Shown here one piece after another: positions 19,412 through 28,992 of a stretch of DNA of 64,000 nt (position 1 is the stretch's first letter; each line of letters starts with the position of its first letter). The position numbers and the translations under genes are program-made. Origin of the DNA: CAIQJJ01 sp049325275 (lineage in GTDB: Bacteria; Chloroflexota; Anaerolineae; Anaerolineales; UBA4823); NCBI GenBank assembly GCA_049325275.1, contig JBMOLU010000001.1, positions 310,001-374,000 on the forward strand. The letters are read 5' to 3'. The notes beneath the pieces were generated by a model, which was not told the origin of the DNA, did no database searches, and was given only the letters and a program-made list of their open reading frames with translations.

Positions 19412-21354
19412 GAACCGGCCTCCTCTTGCCGTACTACCGGCTTACGCACGTGAGCCGGTTTCTTGAGGGTAAAACGCAATTTCACCCGTCCAATATGGAT
19501 CACATCACCATGTGTCAATAATACCCCTTTCGGCGAAACTGGCAAGTAGTTAACCCAGGTTCCAGCAATGGTACCTTCGTCCAGCACCCGATAGGTTTGC
19601 CCTTCACGCCGCAACCGAGTGTGCAAATCTTCCAGCGAGGGGTCATCAAGTACGATAGTCGCGTGTGCGGGGCTGTTTCCCAAAAGGAGTTCATCCGACA
19701 AGATGGAAATGGGTGCGCGATGTGCCGTTTTTTCATCATCGTCGGAGAGTGGAGAAAGGTAGGCCAGAGCCGTGGGCGCATTGTGACGTTGGGCGCGCTT
19801 GAGCCAGTTGGGCCAACGTGAAGGCGCTTCCGTAGATGGGCTGACCGGCTGCGTCAACGGATCGACCAGCGGCCGTGTGGTGATCTCTCTGCCTTTGCGC
19901 CGCTTCTTTTGCTCCAGCCTGGGGCGGCCGTATCGCTGGGGGCGTATTCGCCCACCCAATACCAGCACAAGCAAAAGTACGCCACCTGCCGAAACGACCA
20001 CCAGGCCAACGAGCAGAGCGCCCTGGCGCGAGATCACCGTCAGCATACTCAACGGGGTACGCTCAACGGTCACCGACACGGGGAAATCTACCGTTTTGCC
20101 GGTCAGGCCCAAGTTGTCGATCACTTCGATGCGTAACAGATGGGTGCCGCTGGCCGTGTAGGGGCTTAGGTCCCACACGAACTGCTCGAACGGCGCGGCG
20201 GTGTTTTGGGCAGCGATGACCCCGTCGACGTACAGGGTGCTGGTGACGATCTCGCGGGGGTGCCCATCAGGGAACTCCACCAGAACTTCGATGTGCTGTT
20301 GGGAGGGGACGAACAGATCGAGGTCCGGCTGCGGGGTTACTTTCTTCCCTTCAGGCCCGGTTAATTCGGCTTCGGTGCGTTTGATCTCGGAAGGTGGTGA
20401 GACGAAGATTGGATTTGGCGGCTGCACGTCGATCTCGAAGGTGCGCGGAGCCGAGACGGTTTGGAGTGCGATGGTGTTGATCTCCGCGGCGGCTTCTTGT
20501 GCACCACTGGCGACCACCCGAGACGTGTACGTTAATTGGTAGACGCTGCGTAAAGGCGCCAGATACGTTTCAATGTCTGGAATGCCTTCCTGGTTCGAGA
20601 AGGCAAAGTACTCTCCCCCCGTCTGGGCAGCTAAATCTTGTAGTAAAACCGCAGAAGGAGAATCGAAAAAGTCGGGAGCGGCCACGAACCAGACGTAGAT
20701 GCGTATCCCAGCCTGTGTCGCACGCGTGACCAGGTTCGGCAGCCCAACCTCGCTGCCTTCGAGCAGCGGCGAGGTGATCAACAGAATCACCCGGCTCATT
20801 CCTTCGCGATCGGTGGGATCGTCGGCGGTATCGAGAGCCGTGGCAAGCACCTGAAGGCTGGCATCTTCTTTGGTCGTGGGTTCGTAGCCTTGCAGGGCCG
20901 TCAGCCAAGGCGCGATGGTGCTGGTGTGAATGATTTGCGGCCCGCCACCGATCACGAGGCTGAGATCGTCGGGCAACGTGTTCGGGAGGCTTTCGGCCCA
21001 GTCGGTCAGGGCGGTGGTGATGTAACGATAACGGGAGTTGCCAAGGCTGTCACGAATGCCCATCGAATCGCCCGGGGAAACAGCGACGACAAATTGCGTA
21101 CCAGGATTGAGTTGTGCCAGGTTGTCGATGGGCAACGAACGGTTATTCTCGAGCATGCGTACGTCGCCGGCTTGTAAACCGGGCACGAAGTTCCCCTGAT
21201 CGTCACGCACATCAAGATAGGCAGAAAGGACCGGAAATTGAGACGTATCTACCGGGTAGAGTGTGGCCGTTGACGCGGATTGTGCCCCTGCCGAACGGGC
21301 GAAAAGCATTATTCCCAGTGCGAACAGCGTAATTGGAACGACGCGTTTCCACAT
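19408..21354 (-). CDS. Secreted/anchored VWA-like protein with C-terminal cytoplasmic FHA domain
   Basis: 648 residues. There is a signal peptide (LFALGIMLFARSAGAQSA), then a von Willebrand A-like domain (~40-260). Its MIDAS is degenerate: VAVSPGDSM stands where Asp-x-Ser-x-Ser is expected. An Ig-like region (~330-430) precedes a strong TM segment (~440-465), a basic linker (RPRLEQKKRRKGRE) and an FHA domain (~545-635; LLLGNS, SLEDLHTRL, AGTWVNYL). The FHA Gly-Arg is Gly-Asn, so phosphopeptide binding is uncertain. The layout couples an outside adhesion domain to an inside signalling reader. A -10-like TACAAT lies six bases before the ATG. Confidence 0.82.
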   Translation of the reverse strand: MWKRVVPITLFALGIMLFARSAGAQSASTATLYPVDTSQFPVLSAYLDVRDDQGNFVPGLQAGDVRMLENNRSLPIDNLAQLNPGTQFVVAVSPGDSMGIRDSLGNSRYRYITTALTDWAESLPNTLPDDLSLVIGGGPQIIHTSTIAPWLTALQGYEPTTKEDASLQVLATALDTADDPTDREGMSRVILLITSPLLEGSEVGLPNLVTRATQAGIRIYVWFVAAPDFFDSPSAVLLQDLAAQTGGEYFAFSNQEGIPDIETYLAPLRSVYQLTYTSRVVASGAQEAAAEINTIALQTVSAPRTFEIDVQPPNPIFVSPPSEIKRTEAELTGPEGKKVTPQPDLDLFVPSQQHIEVLVEFPDGHPREIVTSTLYVDGVIAAQNTAAPFEQFVWDLSPYTASGTHLLRIEVIDNLGLTGKTVDFPVSVTVERTPLSMLTVISRQGALLVGLVVVSAGGVLLLVLVLGGRIRPQRYGRPRLEQKKRRKGREITTRPLVDPLTQPVSPSTEAPSRWPNWLKRAQRHNAPTALAYLSPLSDDDEKTAHRAPISILSDELLLGNSPAHATIVLDDPSLEDLHTRLRREGQTYRVLDEGTIAGTWVNYLPVSPKGVLLTHGDVIHIGRVKLRFTLKKPAHVRKPVVRQEEAGS

Positions 21355-21366
21355 GGATGAATTGTA
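21355..21366 (-). promoter_or_regulatory. -10 box of a leaderless promoter (VWA-FHA/PP2C operon)
   Basis: On the minus strand TACAAT (21366-21361), six bases, then the ATG at 21354. Confidence 0.4.
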
Positions 21367-21421
21367 GCACGAAGGGGGGCTGGTTAGAAGGCCAGAAGGC
21401 CGGCTTTACAACCCCCCATCC

Positions 21422-22990
21422 TTACTCCCACTCGATTGTCGCAGGGGGTTTACTGGTGATGTCGTAAACCACGCGGTTGACCCCTCCCACTTCGTTGACG
21501 ATGCGGTTTGCCACGCGGCCCAACAGGTCTGCCGGCAGGCGCGCCCAATCGGCAGTCATGAAATCATCGGTGGTGACGGCGCGCAGTGCGACCGTCTCCT
21601 GGTAGGTGCGAAAATCGCCCATCACGCCGACGGAGTAAACTGGCAAGAGCACGGCAAAGGCCTGCGAAGTGCCCTGGACGCCAGCCCCATCTGCTCCTTG
21701 CGGTGATTGGAGGCGCAGCAAGCCTGCTGTGGCAAGCTCGCCGGTGAAAATGGCATCGGCGGCCCGTAAGCGTTCGATGCGTTCGGGGGTGACTTCTCCC
21801 AGGCAACGCACGCCCAACCCCGGCCCGGGGAAAGGCTGCCGCCAGACGAGTTCGGCGGGCAGGCCCAGGGCTTCACCGACAGCACGCACCTCATCCTTGA
21901 ACAGGTAGCGCAGGGGTTCGACGAGTTCGAAATGCATATCTTCCGGCAGGCCGCCGACGTTGTGGTGCGTTTTGATGCGCGCTGCCTGGGCGCGGTCGGG
22001 AGCCGCCGACTCGACGACGTCGGGGTAAATCGTACCTTGCACCAGGAATTTGGGCATTCCCAGGGCGCGCGCCTGCTGTTCGAAAATGCGGATGAACTTT
22101 TCGCCGATGATGCGGCGCTTTTGTTCCGGTTCGGTCACGCCGGCCAGGGCGACGAAATATTCATCGGCCGCCTCGACGGCGATCAGCTCGGCGCCCAGGT
22201 TGTCGCGGAAGGCGTGGATTACACCGGCAGCTTCGTTCTGACGCAAGAGGCCCGTGTCGACAAAGACGGCCACGAGTTGATCGCCCACGGCCTTTTGCAC
22301 CAGCGCCGTGGCAACGCTCGAATCCACCCCACCGGAGACGGCCGAAAGCACGCGCCCCTCTCCGACCTGCTTCTGGATACGTTCGACGCTTTGGGCGATG
22401 ATCGATTCCGGCGTCCAGTTGGGCTTGATGCCGCAAACATCGATGGCGAAACGGCGCAGAACTTCCGGCCCGCGGGGCGTATGGCGTACTTCGGGGTGGA
22501 ACTGCACGCCGAAGTAGCGGCGCTGCTCGTCGCCAATGGCTGCAATGGGCGAATTGTCACTCTGCGCCAGCACGCAGAAACCCGGCGGCACTTCCTCCAT
22601 GCGGTCCCCGTGGGACATCCACACGTCGAGCTTGCCCTGCGGCAAAAGCGGGTTGGCCGTGTGCACGTCTACCTGGGCAAGGCCGTACTCGCGCTGCGTG
22701 GAAGGCGCCACGCGCCCGCCCAGTGCCTGGGTCAGGGCGCCCATCCCGTAGCAGATGCCTAAAACCGGCAGGCCGCTTGCGAGAATATACGGCAGGATGT
22801 AAGGCGCGTTGGTTTCATAGACGGACGCCGGCCCGCCCGAAAGGATAAACCCCTGTGGTTGCAGCGCCATCACCTGATCGGCAGGTGCATTCCAGGGAAA
22901 CAGTTCACAATAAACTTGCAGCTCGCGTACGCGACGGGCGATCAATTGCGAATATTGGGAGCCGAAGTCAAGAATGGCAAGCGTGTTCAA
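21422..22990 (-). CDS. guaA: GMP synthase (glutamine-hydrolysing)
   Basis: 522 residues, full length. It makes GMP from XMP, ATP and glutamine. The class-I amidotransferase domain has its catalytic Cys80 (LGICYGMG) and the His165/Glu167 pair (VQFHPEV). The ATP-pyrophosphatase domain has the PP-loop SGGVDSS (219-225). The C-terminal dimerisation domain ends with the typical KPPATIEWE. It starts 9 bp after the xpt stop, so xpt-guaA is an operon: salvage of xanthine to XMP feeds directly into GMP synthesis. Confidence 0.96.
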   Translation of the reverse strand: MNTLAILDFGSQYSQLIARRVRELQVYCELFPWNAPADQVMALQPQGFILSGGPASVYETNAPYILPYILASGLPVLGICYGMGALTQALGGRVAPSTQREYGLAQVDVHTANPLLPQGKLDVWMSHGDRMEEVPPGFCVLAQSDNSPIAAIGDEQRRYFGVQFHPEVRHTPRGPEVLRRFAIDVCGIKPNWTPESIIAQSVERIQKQVGEGRVLSAVSGGVDSSVATALVQKAVGDQLVAVFVDTGLLRQNEAAGVIHAFRDNLGAELIAVEAADEYFVALAGVTEPEQKRRIIGEKFIRIFEQQARALGMPKFLVQGTIYPDVVESAAPDRAQAARIKTHHNVGGLPEDMHFELVEPLRYLFKDEVRAVGEALGLPAELVWRQPFPGPGLGVRCLGEVTPERIERLRAADAIFTGELATAGLLRLQSPQGADGAGVQGTSQAFAVLLPVYSVGVMGDFRTYQETVALRAVTTDDFMTADWARLPADLLGRVANRIVNEVGGVNRVVYDITSKPPATIEWE

Positions 22991-22999
22991 ATTTTCCTC

Positions 23000-23572
23000 T
23001 TATTCGGCAAAGGTGATGTGCCCCTCGTCCATGGACGTGATGCAGGCCAACGACTCGATCGGCACACCGAGATACGCCAGGGCGTCGCGTCCGCCCTCGA
23101 AACGCTTCTCGATCAGGGTGCCGATCCCGACGATTGAAGCACCGGCGGTTTGCGCCAGGCGCACCAGCCCTAGAATGGTTGCGCCGGTGGCCAGGAAATC
23201 GTCGATGATCAGCACACGTTCGCTGCCGGCCAGGTATTCGGGCGAGACGATCAACTCGACCGTGACGCCCTTGGTGTGCGACGGGCTGAGCGTGAGGAAG
23301 ATCTGATCGGGCATCGTGATGGGTTTGTGCTTGCGGGCGTACACGACCGGCAGGCCGAGGTGGTGGGCGGTCATCAGCGCCGGGGCGATGCCAGAAATCT
23401 CCGCCGTCAGCACTTTGGTAGCGTTAACTTTACGAAAGCGGTTGGCAAATTCCTTGCCACAGGCGTTCATCAGGCTGGGGTCGACCTGATGATTGATGAA
23501 GCTGTCCACCTTGAGAATGCCGCCCCCGAGACTTTTGCCATCGCTCAAAATCCGATCTTGGAGAATCTGCAT
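23000..23572 (-). CDS. xpt: Xanthine phosphoribosyltransferase
   Basis: 190 residues, the usual Xpt length. It converts xanthine and PRPP to XMP. The PRPP-binding loop is VLIIDDFLATGAT (~120-132), and the N-terminus (LQDRILSDGKSLGGGILKVDSFINHQVDP) is characteristic of Xpt rather than of adenine or hypoxanthine enzymes. GAGG lies six bases before the ATG. The leader from the putative -10 is only about 40-45 nt, too short for a purine riboswitch, so regulation differs from the Bacillus xpt-pbuX case. guaA follows. Confidence 0.93.
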   Translation of the reverse strand: MQILQDRILSDGKSLGGGILKVDSFINHQVDPSLMNACGKEFANRFRKVNATKVLTAEISGIAPALMTAHHLGLPVVYARKHKPITMPDQIFLTLSPSHTKGVTVELIVSPEYLAGSERVLIIDDFLATGATILGLVRLAQTAGASIVGIGTLIEKRFEGGRDALAYLGVPIESLACITSMDEGHITFAE

Positions 23573-23620
23573 GGAAACCTCGATTTAATTGACAGGTAAC
23601 GAAATAATGGAACGAAACGC

Positions 23621-23626
23621 ATTATA
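23621..23626 (-). promoter_or_regulatory. Probable -10 box of xpt-guaA
   Basis: TATAAT on the minus strand, 48 bp before the xpt ATG. The -35 region is weak. Confidence 0.4.
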
Positions 23627-24045
23627 CAACATTGCCTGTCGCTTCTCTAGCGCCGTTTCCGGTTAAAATGACCAAAAATCGTCGAACGTTCTTTGGATGC
23701 CCTGGTTTTCTTGCCCTGCCGGTAAGTGTTCCTATGACCCTGTGTTCGCCGACCTGCCCCGGCTGCTGCGCTCCGCTGCGGCACCATATCTTGCCAAAAC
23801 AATCTTTCCCCGGTATCTTTTTATAAGGAAGGGAAACATCGAACTATTGAGAAGTCACCTTTCCAGTACCAATAGAGTGGCGCTACCTGGTTGTGCGGCC
23901 TTCTCAACCAGGTAGCGCCACTCTCAATCAGCCGTTTGGCTGCCCGATGTGCCAGACGATGGGCAAACGCAACTTAACTGTTCGCAGGATTCAGGAAAAC
24001 GCCATGGCAGCGCTTAGCCAAATACCGCCGGTGTAGAAACCCCGC
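23627..24045. other. Non-coding gap between xpt and nuoN
   Basis: About 420 bp with no gene I can support; the short open frames have no ribosome-binding site or family motif. It holds the xpt promoter region at its left end and a long perfect inverted repeat at 23874-23924. No U-tract terminator for the nuo operon was found. Confidence 0.5.
23874..23924. repeat. Perfect 20-bp inverted repeat
   Basis: The arms 23874-23893 and 23905-23924 are exact reverse complements (left arm starts AGAGTGGCGCTACC) around an 11-nt loop. No T-run follows on either strand, so it is not a standard terminator. It may be a small mobile or REP-like element. Confidence 0.75.
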
Positions 24046-25503
24046 TTATTGGTTGAGGATAAGCCGCCAGAGCCAGTTAAAAATGGGCGTGGCAAAGATC
24101 GGCATGATCAGGGCGGCCAAGGCCATCACGGCCGCAGTCAACTTTACCAGGGGCGCATCGTTGACTTCGGGCGCGCCTTCGCGCATGAACATGACCACCA
24201 CGACCCGCAGGTAATAGACCGCCGAAACGAGGGACGCAACCAGGCCGACCAGCGCCAGCGCCGGCTGCCCGCTGCCGAGCACGCTGCCAAACAAATAGAA
24301 TTTGCCGACGAAACCCAAAAGCGGCGGCATACCGATGAGGGAAAACATAAAGACGGCCATGCTTGCCGCCAGCAAGGGCGCGCGATGCCGCAGCCCGGCA
24401 AAATCATCGATAGCGACGCCGCTGCCATCTTCTTTCTCCACGGCGATGACGACGGCCCAGGCTCCCAGGCTGGAAATGGCGTAAACCAGCAGGTAAAACA
24501 AGATCGCTACGGTGGCGCTCGCCAACTGGCCGCGAACACCGATTGCCACCAGGGGCATGAGCAGATAGCCGGCATGGGCGATGCTGGAATACGCCAGCAT
24601 GCGTTTGATGTTGCCCTGCGCCATGGCCGCCAGGTTGCCCAACAGCATAGTCAGAGCGGCAAGTACCCACATGGCAGGAGCCAGATCGCTGCCCAGGGCG
24701 CTCGAAAAAGCATAGACGAAAATGCGCAGCAACGCGGCGAAACCGGCAGCCTTGGCCCCAACCGACATAAACGCCGTCACCGCAGCCGGCGCACCCTGGT
24801 AAACATCGGGCGTCCACATATGGAAGGGAACTGCGGCCACTTTGAATCCGAAACCGACCAGGAGCAGGCCGGCCCCGATGGCGAGCAGCGGGAGATTGGC
24901 GGCGCCAGCCTGGTAGACGATCAAAATATCCGACAGGTTGGTCGTCCCTGTTGCGCCAAAGATCAGGGCCGTGCCGTAGAGCACGAAACCGCCGGCAAAA
25001 GCGCCCATCAAGAAATATTTCAGGGCAGCTTCTTCCGACTGTGTACGGCGGCAGGCCGAGGCAGCCATCGTATACAACGGCAGTGAGAGCAGTTCGAGCG
25101 CCAGGAAAAAGACGATCAGATCGACGGCGACGGCCATCAACATCATGCCGGCGACGCTGAGCAGCATCAGGATGTAATATTCGCTGCGGCATTCTCCGCT
25201 GCAGCGGAAGTAATCCACCGACAGGGCCACCGAAGCAAGGCCGTTCAGCAGGAACAAAGCGCCCAGGAAGATGCCAAAGCCATCCACGAAAACCATCGAA
25301 CCGAAGGCCGACACAGGCCCGCGCGCAGGCCAAAAGAGCAGCACCAGGGCCACAAGCAACGTCAGGGCCGTCCAGAGCGGGGCGAGCCAACGCCGGTGCG
25401 GTGAAATCCAGGAACTTGCCAGCAACAACACAATCCCGCTCAGAATGGGAACGATAAGCGGCAGGATGGCTTTGAAATTCGAAAAAAATTCGGCGGCGTT
25501 CAT
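24046..25503 (-). CDS. nuoN: NADH-quinone oxidoreductase subunit N
   Basis: 485 residues with about 14 TM helices; one of three antiporter-like proton channels in the membrane arm of complex I. The pattern around KYFLMGAFAGGFVLYG and FHMWTPDVYQGAPAAVTAFMSVGAKAAGF is typical of NuoN, including the channel lysines. It is the last gene of the nuo operon, 33 bp after nuoM. No clear terminator follows; the next notable structure is the inverted repeat about 120 bp downstream. Confidence 0.93.
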   Translation of the reverse strand: MNAAEFFSNFKAILPLIVPILSGIVLLLASSWISPHRRWLAPLWTALTLLVALVLLFWPARGPVSAFGSMVFVDGFGIFLGALFLLNGLASVALSVDYFRCSGECRSEYYILMLLSVAGMMLMAVAVDLIVFFLALELLSLPLYTMAASACRRTQSEEAALKYFLMGAFAGGFVLYGTALIFGATGTTNLSDILIVYQAGAANLPLLAIGAGLLLVGFGFKVAAVPFHMWTPDVYQGAPAAVTAFMSVGAKAAGFAALLRIFVYAFSSALGSDLAPAMWVLAALTMLLGNLAAMAQGNIKRMLAYSSIAHAGYLLMPLVAIGVRGQLASATVAILFYLLVYAISSLGAWAVVIAVEKEDGSGVAIDDFAGLRHRAPLLAASMAVFMFSLIGMPPLLGFVGKFYLFGSVLGSGQPALALVGLVASLVSAVYYLRVVVVMFMREGAPEVNDAPLVKLTAAVMALAALIMPIFATPIFNWLWRLILNQ

Positions 25504-25536
25504 ATTTTTATCAAGAGATTTCGAGCATACGACTCT

Positions 25537-27021
25537 TCATTTGAGTGCGGCAAGCAGTAGATCGACGGCCGGGGCCATCAACTCGAAGAAAGGCTTGGGG
25601 TAGATGCCGATCCAGACGATCAAGATCAGGAGCGGCAGCAGGGTGGCGATTTCGCGGGCGTTCAGGTCCTGCAGGCCTTGATTCTCGGGCTTGTCGGCCG
25701 GGCCGAGGAAAACCTGCTGGAACATGTGCAGCAGGTACACGGCGGCCAAGATCACGCCGATGGCGGCCAGGCCGGCAAACCAGGGTGTGCCGAGGGCGCT
25801 CGAATGGAAGCTGCCCAGCAAAATGGCAAACTCGCCCACGAAGCCGTTGAGCAGGGGCAGGCCCATCGACGAGAGCGCCACAATCAGCGTCAGCGTACCG
25901 TAGAGCGGCATGACCTTCCACAGTCCGCCGAAGGCTTCCATCTGGCGGGTATGGCGGCGTTCGTAAAGCATACCGACCAGCAGGAAGAGCGCCCCGGTGC
26001 TCAGGCCGTGATTGACCATTTGCAGGATGGCACCCTGCACACCCAACGGGTTGAGCGCAAACAGGCCGAGCATGACAAAGCCGAGGTGGCTGACCGACGA
26101 ATAAGCCACCAGCTTCTTTACATCCCGCTGGGCGAAGGAGACGATCGCGCCGTAAAGGATACCGATCACGGCCAGGACGGCAATCCAGGGGGCGGCCTGT
26201 CGGGCGGCATCGGGAAACAAGGACAGGTTGAAGCGCAGGAAACCGTACGTGCCCATCTTGAGCAGCACACCGGCCAGGATCACCGACCCGGCGGTGGGGG
26301 CTTCTACATGAGCGTCGGGCAGCCAGGTGTGCAGCGGCCACATGGGCACTTTGACGGCAAAGGCCGCCGCGAAGGCCAGGAACAACCACATCTGGTAAGC
26401 AGGCGGCAGCGTGGGCGTGACGGCGCTGAGGGCGGGCAGCGCAAACGAGCGCATGGTGACGCCCAGCCAGACGATGCCCAACAGCATGAAAATCGAGCCG
26501 GCCATGGTAAAAATGAAGAACTTGAGCGCTGCGTAGTGCCGCCGTTCGCCGCCCCAGATACCGATCAGGAAATACATGGGGATCAGCGTAAACTCCCAAA
26601 AGCCGAAGAAAAGCGCCAAATCCTGCGCCAGGAAGACGCCCAGCATCCCCACTTCGAGCAGCAGGAAGAAAACCAGGAAGGCCTTGAGACGTTCTTCGAC
26701 CGCCCGCCAGGTGGAGAGTAGGGCGATCGGCGTCAAGAAGGCCGTCAGCAGCACCAGCAGGACGCTCAAGCCATCCACGCCGAGAAAGTACTCGACCTGC
26801 CAGGTTTCCGCCGCGATCCAGGGCAGGCGGACGATTTGTTGCAGGCCGGCCTCAGCCGGGTTGAAGCGCGCCAACATCCACAGCGAACAGCCGAAGGTCG
26901 CCAGCGAGGTGAGCAGGGCGATCCAGCGTGCACCGGCCTTATGCCTGTCCGGCCAGAGCAGGAGAAGCAGCACGCCGGCGAGGGGAGAGAAGACGACCAG
27001 GGTGAGAAGAAGTGAGTCCAT
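25537..27021 (-). CDS. nuoM: NADH-quinone oxidoreductase subunit M
   Basis: 494 residues, about 14 TM helices, antiporter-like proton channel. Diagnostic stretches are FWEFTLIPMYFLIGIWGGERR, KVPMWPLHTWLPDAHVEAPTAGSVILAGVLLKMGTYG and KKLVAYSSVSHLGFVMLG. The glutamate in FWEFTLIPM and the lysine in AVKVPMWPLH are the conserved proton-channel residues. It starts 3 bp after nuoL. Confidence 0.95.
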   Translation of the reverse strand: MDSLLLTLVVFSPLAGVLLLLLWPDRHKAGARWIALLTSLATFGCSLWMLARFNPAEAGLQQIVRLPWIAAETWQVEYFLGVDGLSVLLVLLTAFLTPIALLSTWRAVEERLKAFLVFFLLLEVGMLGVFLAQDLALFFGFWEFTLIPMYFLIGIWGGERRHYAALKFFIFTMAGSIFMLLGIVWLGVTMRSFALPALSAVTPTLPPAYQMWLFLAFAAAFAVKVPMWPLHTWLPDAHVEAPTAGSVILAGVLLKMGTYGFLRFNLSLFPDAARQAAPWIAVLAVIGILYGAIVSFAQRDVKKLVAYSSVSHLGFVMLGLFALNPLGVQGAILQMVNHGLSTGALFLLVGMLYERRHTRQMEAFGGLWKVMPLYGTLTLIVALSSMGLPLLNGFVGEFAILLGSFHSSALGTPWFAGLAAIGVILAAVYLLHMFQQVFLGPADKPENQGLQDLNAREIATLLPLLILIVWIGIYPKPFFELMAPAVDLLLAALK

Positions 27022-27024
27022 GTT

Positions 27025-28989
27025 CTACATCATCAATCGCCAAATCAAAAAGCCGATCAGCACCACCGCGCCGATCAAGAAGGCCAGGGCATACGAGCGC
27101 ACATAGCCGGTTTGTATCTCGGCCAGGAATGCGGCATACTCGCGGGTGTACGAGCCGATGAAGTTGACCAGGCCGTCGACGCCACGGGTATCGAAGGTTT
27201 CGGCCAACCAGCCGGAGAACCTGCGGTAGGGGCGCAGGATCAACCATTCGTAAATCTCGTCGACGTACCACTTATCGGCGATCCACTGGAACAGGTGGCC
27301 GGGGAGCTTTTGCAAGGGGTCTTCCCGAGCCGCACCCCGGTACAAGAAGACAGCCAGGGCGATGCCGGCAAGTGCGATGAGGCTGGAGAGCAATGCCACC
27401 TGGAGAAGGAAATCACCCTCGATCTGGTTGTGAATGCTGTGCTCCAGCCACGTGCCCAGGGCGTGCGTCCACGGCAAGTTGAGCGCCCCGCCGGCCAGCG
27501 AAAGCAGCGCCAGGACGATCAGCGGCAGCGTCATCACCGGCGGGCTTTCACTGGCGTGTTCGGCGGCCCGGCTGCGGGCTTTGCCGAAGAAGATCAGCCA
27601 GACCTGGCGCGTCATGTAGAAGGCGGTCAGGAAGGCGGCTACGCTCAGGAGCACGTACACCACCGGCTGGGCGTGCGAGGCAGCCGCAAGGATTTCATCC
27701 TTCGACCAAAAACCTGCCAGCGGGAAAACCCCGGCCAACGCCAGCGCACCGATCAGGTAGACGCCGAAGGTCACCTTCATGCGCCCGGCCAGGCCGCCCA
27801 TGTTGCGCATGTCCTGCGGGTCCGTGTTTTCGTGCCCGGCTGCGCCGTGCTGGCCTGCGTGGTGTTCCCCGCGCTCGATCCCTTGGATGACCGAACCGGC
27901 GGCCAGGAAGAGCAGGCCCTTGAAGAAGGCGTGCGTGATCAGGTGGAATATGCCGGCCACGTAAGCGCCCATGCCGACGGCCGCCACCATGAAGCCCAAC
28001 TGGCTGATGGTCGAATAGGCCAGCACTTTCTTGATGTCGAACTGCGCCAGGGCGATCGTGGCGGCAAAGAGCGCCGTGGCGGCGCCGACGACCACGACGA
28101 TCATCTGCGCCGTTGGGGCTAGCGAATAGAGCGGGTAGGAGCGGGCGATCAGGTAGACGCCGGCCGTGACCATCGTGGCGGCATGGATCAAGGCCGACAC
28201 GGGCGTCGGGCCGGCCATGGCATCGGGCAGCCAGACGTAAAGCGGCAGTTGGGCCGATTTGCCCGTCACACCGAGCAGCATGAAAAGGGTGATGGCAAGC
28301 AAGGTGGCCTGCGACGCATCGCCGGCGGCTTCGAAAACGGGATCGAAGGCAAACGAACCAAAGGCACCAAACATCAGGAAGGCAGCGATCAAAAAGCCGA
28401 AGTCACCGATGCGGTTGGTGAGAAAGGCCTTCTTGGCCGCAATCGCGTTGCCGGTACCGTTCAACCCTTTGTCGTACCAGAAGCCGATCAGCAAATACGA
28501 ACAAAGCCCCACACCTTCCCAACCGATGAAGAGCACCAGGTAGTTGTCGGCGCTGACCAGGAGCATCATCATGGCAAGGAACAGATTGAAGAAGATGAAG
28601 AAACGGCGGTAGCGCGTCGGATCGCCGTTGTGGCGCACGTCGTCGTGCATGTAGCCGGCGGCGTAGACGTGGATCAACGTGCCTACCCCCGAAACGACCA
28701 GCATCATGGTTGCCGAAAGCGTGTCCACGCGAAAGGCCCACTCCAGTTGTAGGATTCCGATCGTGATCCAATCAGCGAGCGGAACGCGGTGCGCTTCCGG
28801 TTCACCGGCCAGCGCCAGGGCTAACAGGACGGCCACGGCAAACGAACTGGCAGCCGCCAGGCCGGCCACCGCACCGATGAAGCGCTCCCCCAGGCGTTTC
28901 CCCAGTGCCAGGTTGATCAGAATACCCAAAAGCGGCAGAAGAATCACCAGCAGAACAAGCCCAAAAACACCACTGTTCGATGCCATCAC
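27025..28989 (-). CDS. nuoL: NADH-quinone oxidoreductase subunit L
   Basis: 654 residues. The antiporter-like core carries NYLVLFIGWEGVGLCSYLLIGFWY, KSAQLPLYVWLPDAMAGPTPVSALIHAATMVTAGVYLI and KKVLAYSTISQLGFM. A C-terminal extension corresponds to the long lateral helix plus the last TM segment. There is a His-rich insert (HHAGQHGAAGHENTDP) between core helices. Distal proton channel of complex I. It lies 3 bp after nuoK. Confidence 0.95.
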   Translation of the reverse strand: MMASNSGVFGLVLLVILLPLLGILINLALGKRLGERFIGAVAGLAAASSFAVAVLLALALAGEPEAHRVPLADWITIGILQLEWAFRVDTLSATMMLVVSGVGTLIHVYAAGYMHDDVRHNGDPTRYRRFFIFFNLFLAMMMLLVSADNYLVLFIGWEGVGLCSYLLIGFWYDKGLNGTGNAIAAKKAFLTNRIGDFGFLIAAFLMFGAFGSFAFDPVFEAAGDASQATLLAITLFMLLGVTGKSAQLPLYVWLPDAMAGPTPVSALIHAATMVTAGVYLIARSYPLYSLAPTAQMIVVVVGAATALFAATIALAQFDIKKVLAYSTISQLGFMVAAVGMGAYVAGIFHLITHAFFKGLLFLAAGSVIQGIERGEHHAGQHGAAGHENTDPQDMRNMGGLAGRMKVTFGVYLIGALALAGVFPLAGFWSKDEILAAASHAQPVVYVLLSVAAFLTAFYMTRQVWLIFFGKARSRAAEHASESPPVMTLPLIVLALLSLAGGALNLPWTHALGTWLEHSIHNQIEGDFLLQVALLSSLIALAGIALAVFLYRGAAREDPLQKLPGHLFQWIADKWYVDEIYEWLILRPYRRFSGWLAETFDTRGVDGLVNFIGSYTREYAAFLAEIQTGYVRSYALAFLIGAVVLIGFLIWRLMM

Positions 28990-28992
28990 AAA

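Noticed and set aside
23573..23640. Purine riboswitch upstream of xpt-guaA
   Set aside because: The distance from the -10 box to the start is too short and the conserved purine-aptamer loops are absent.
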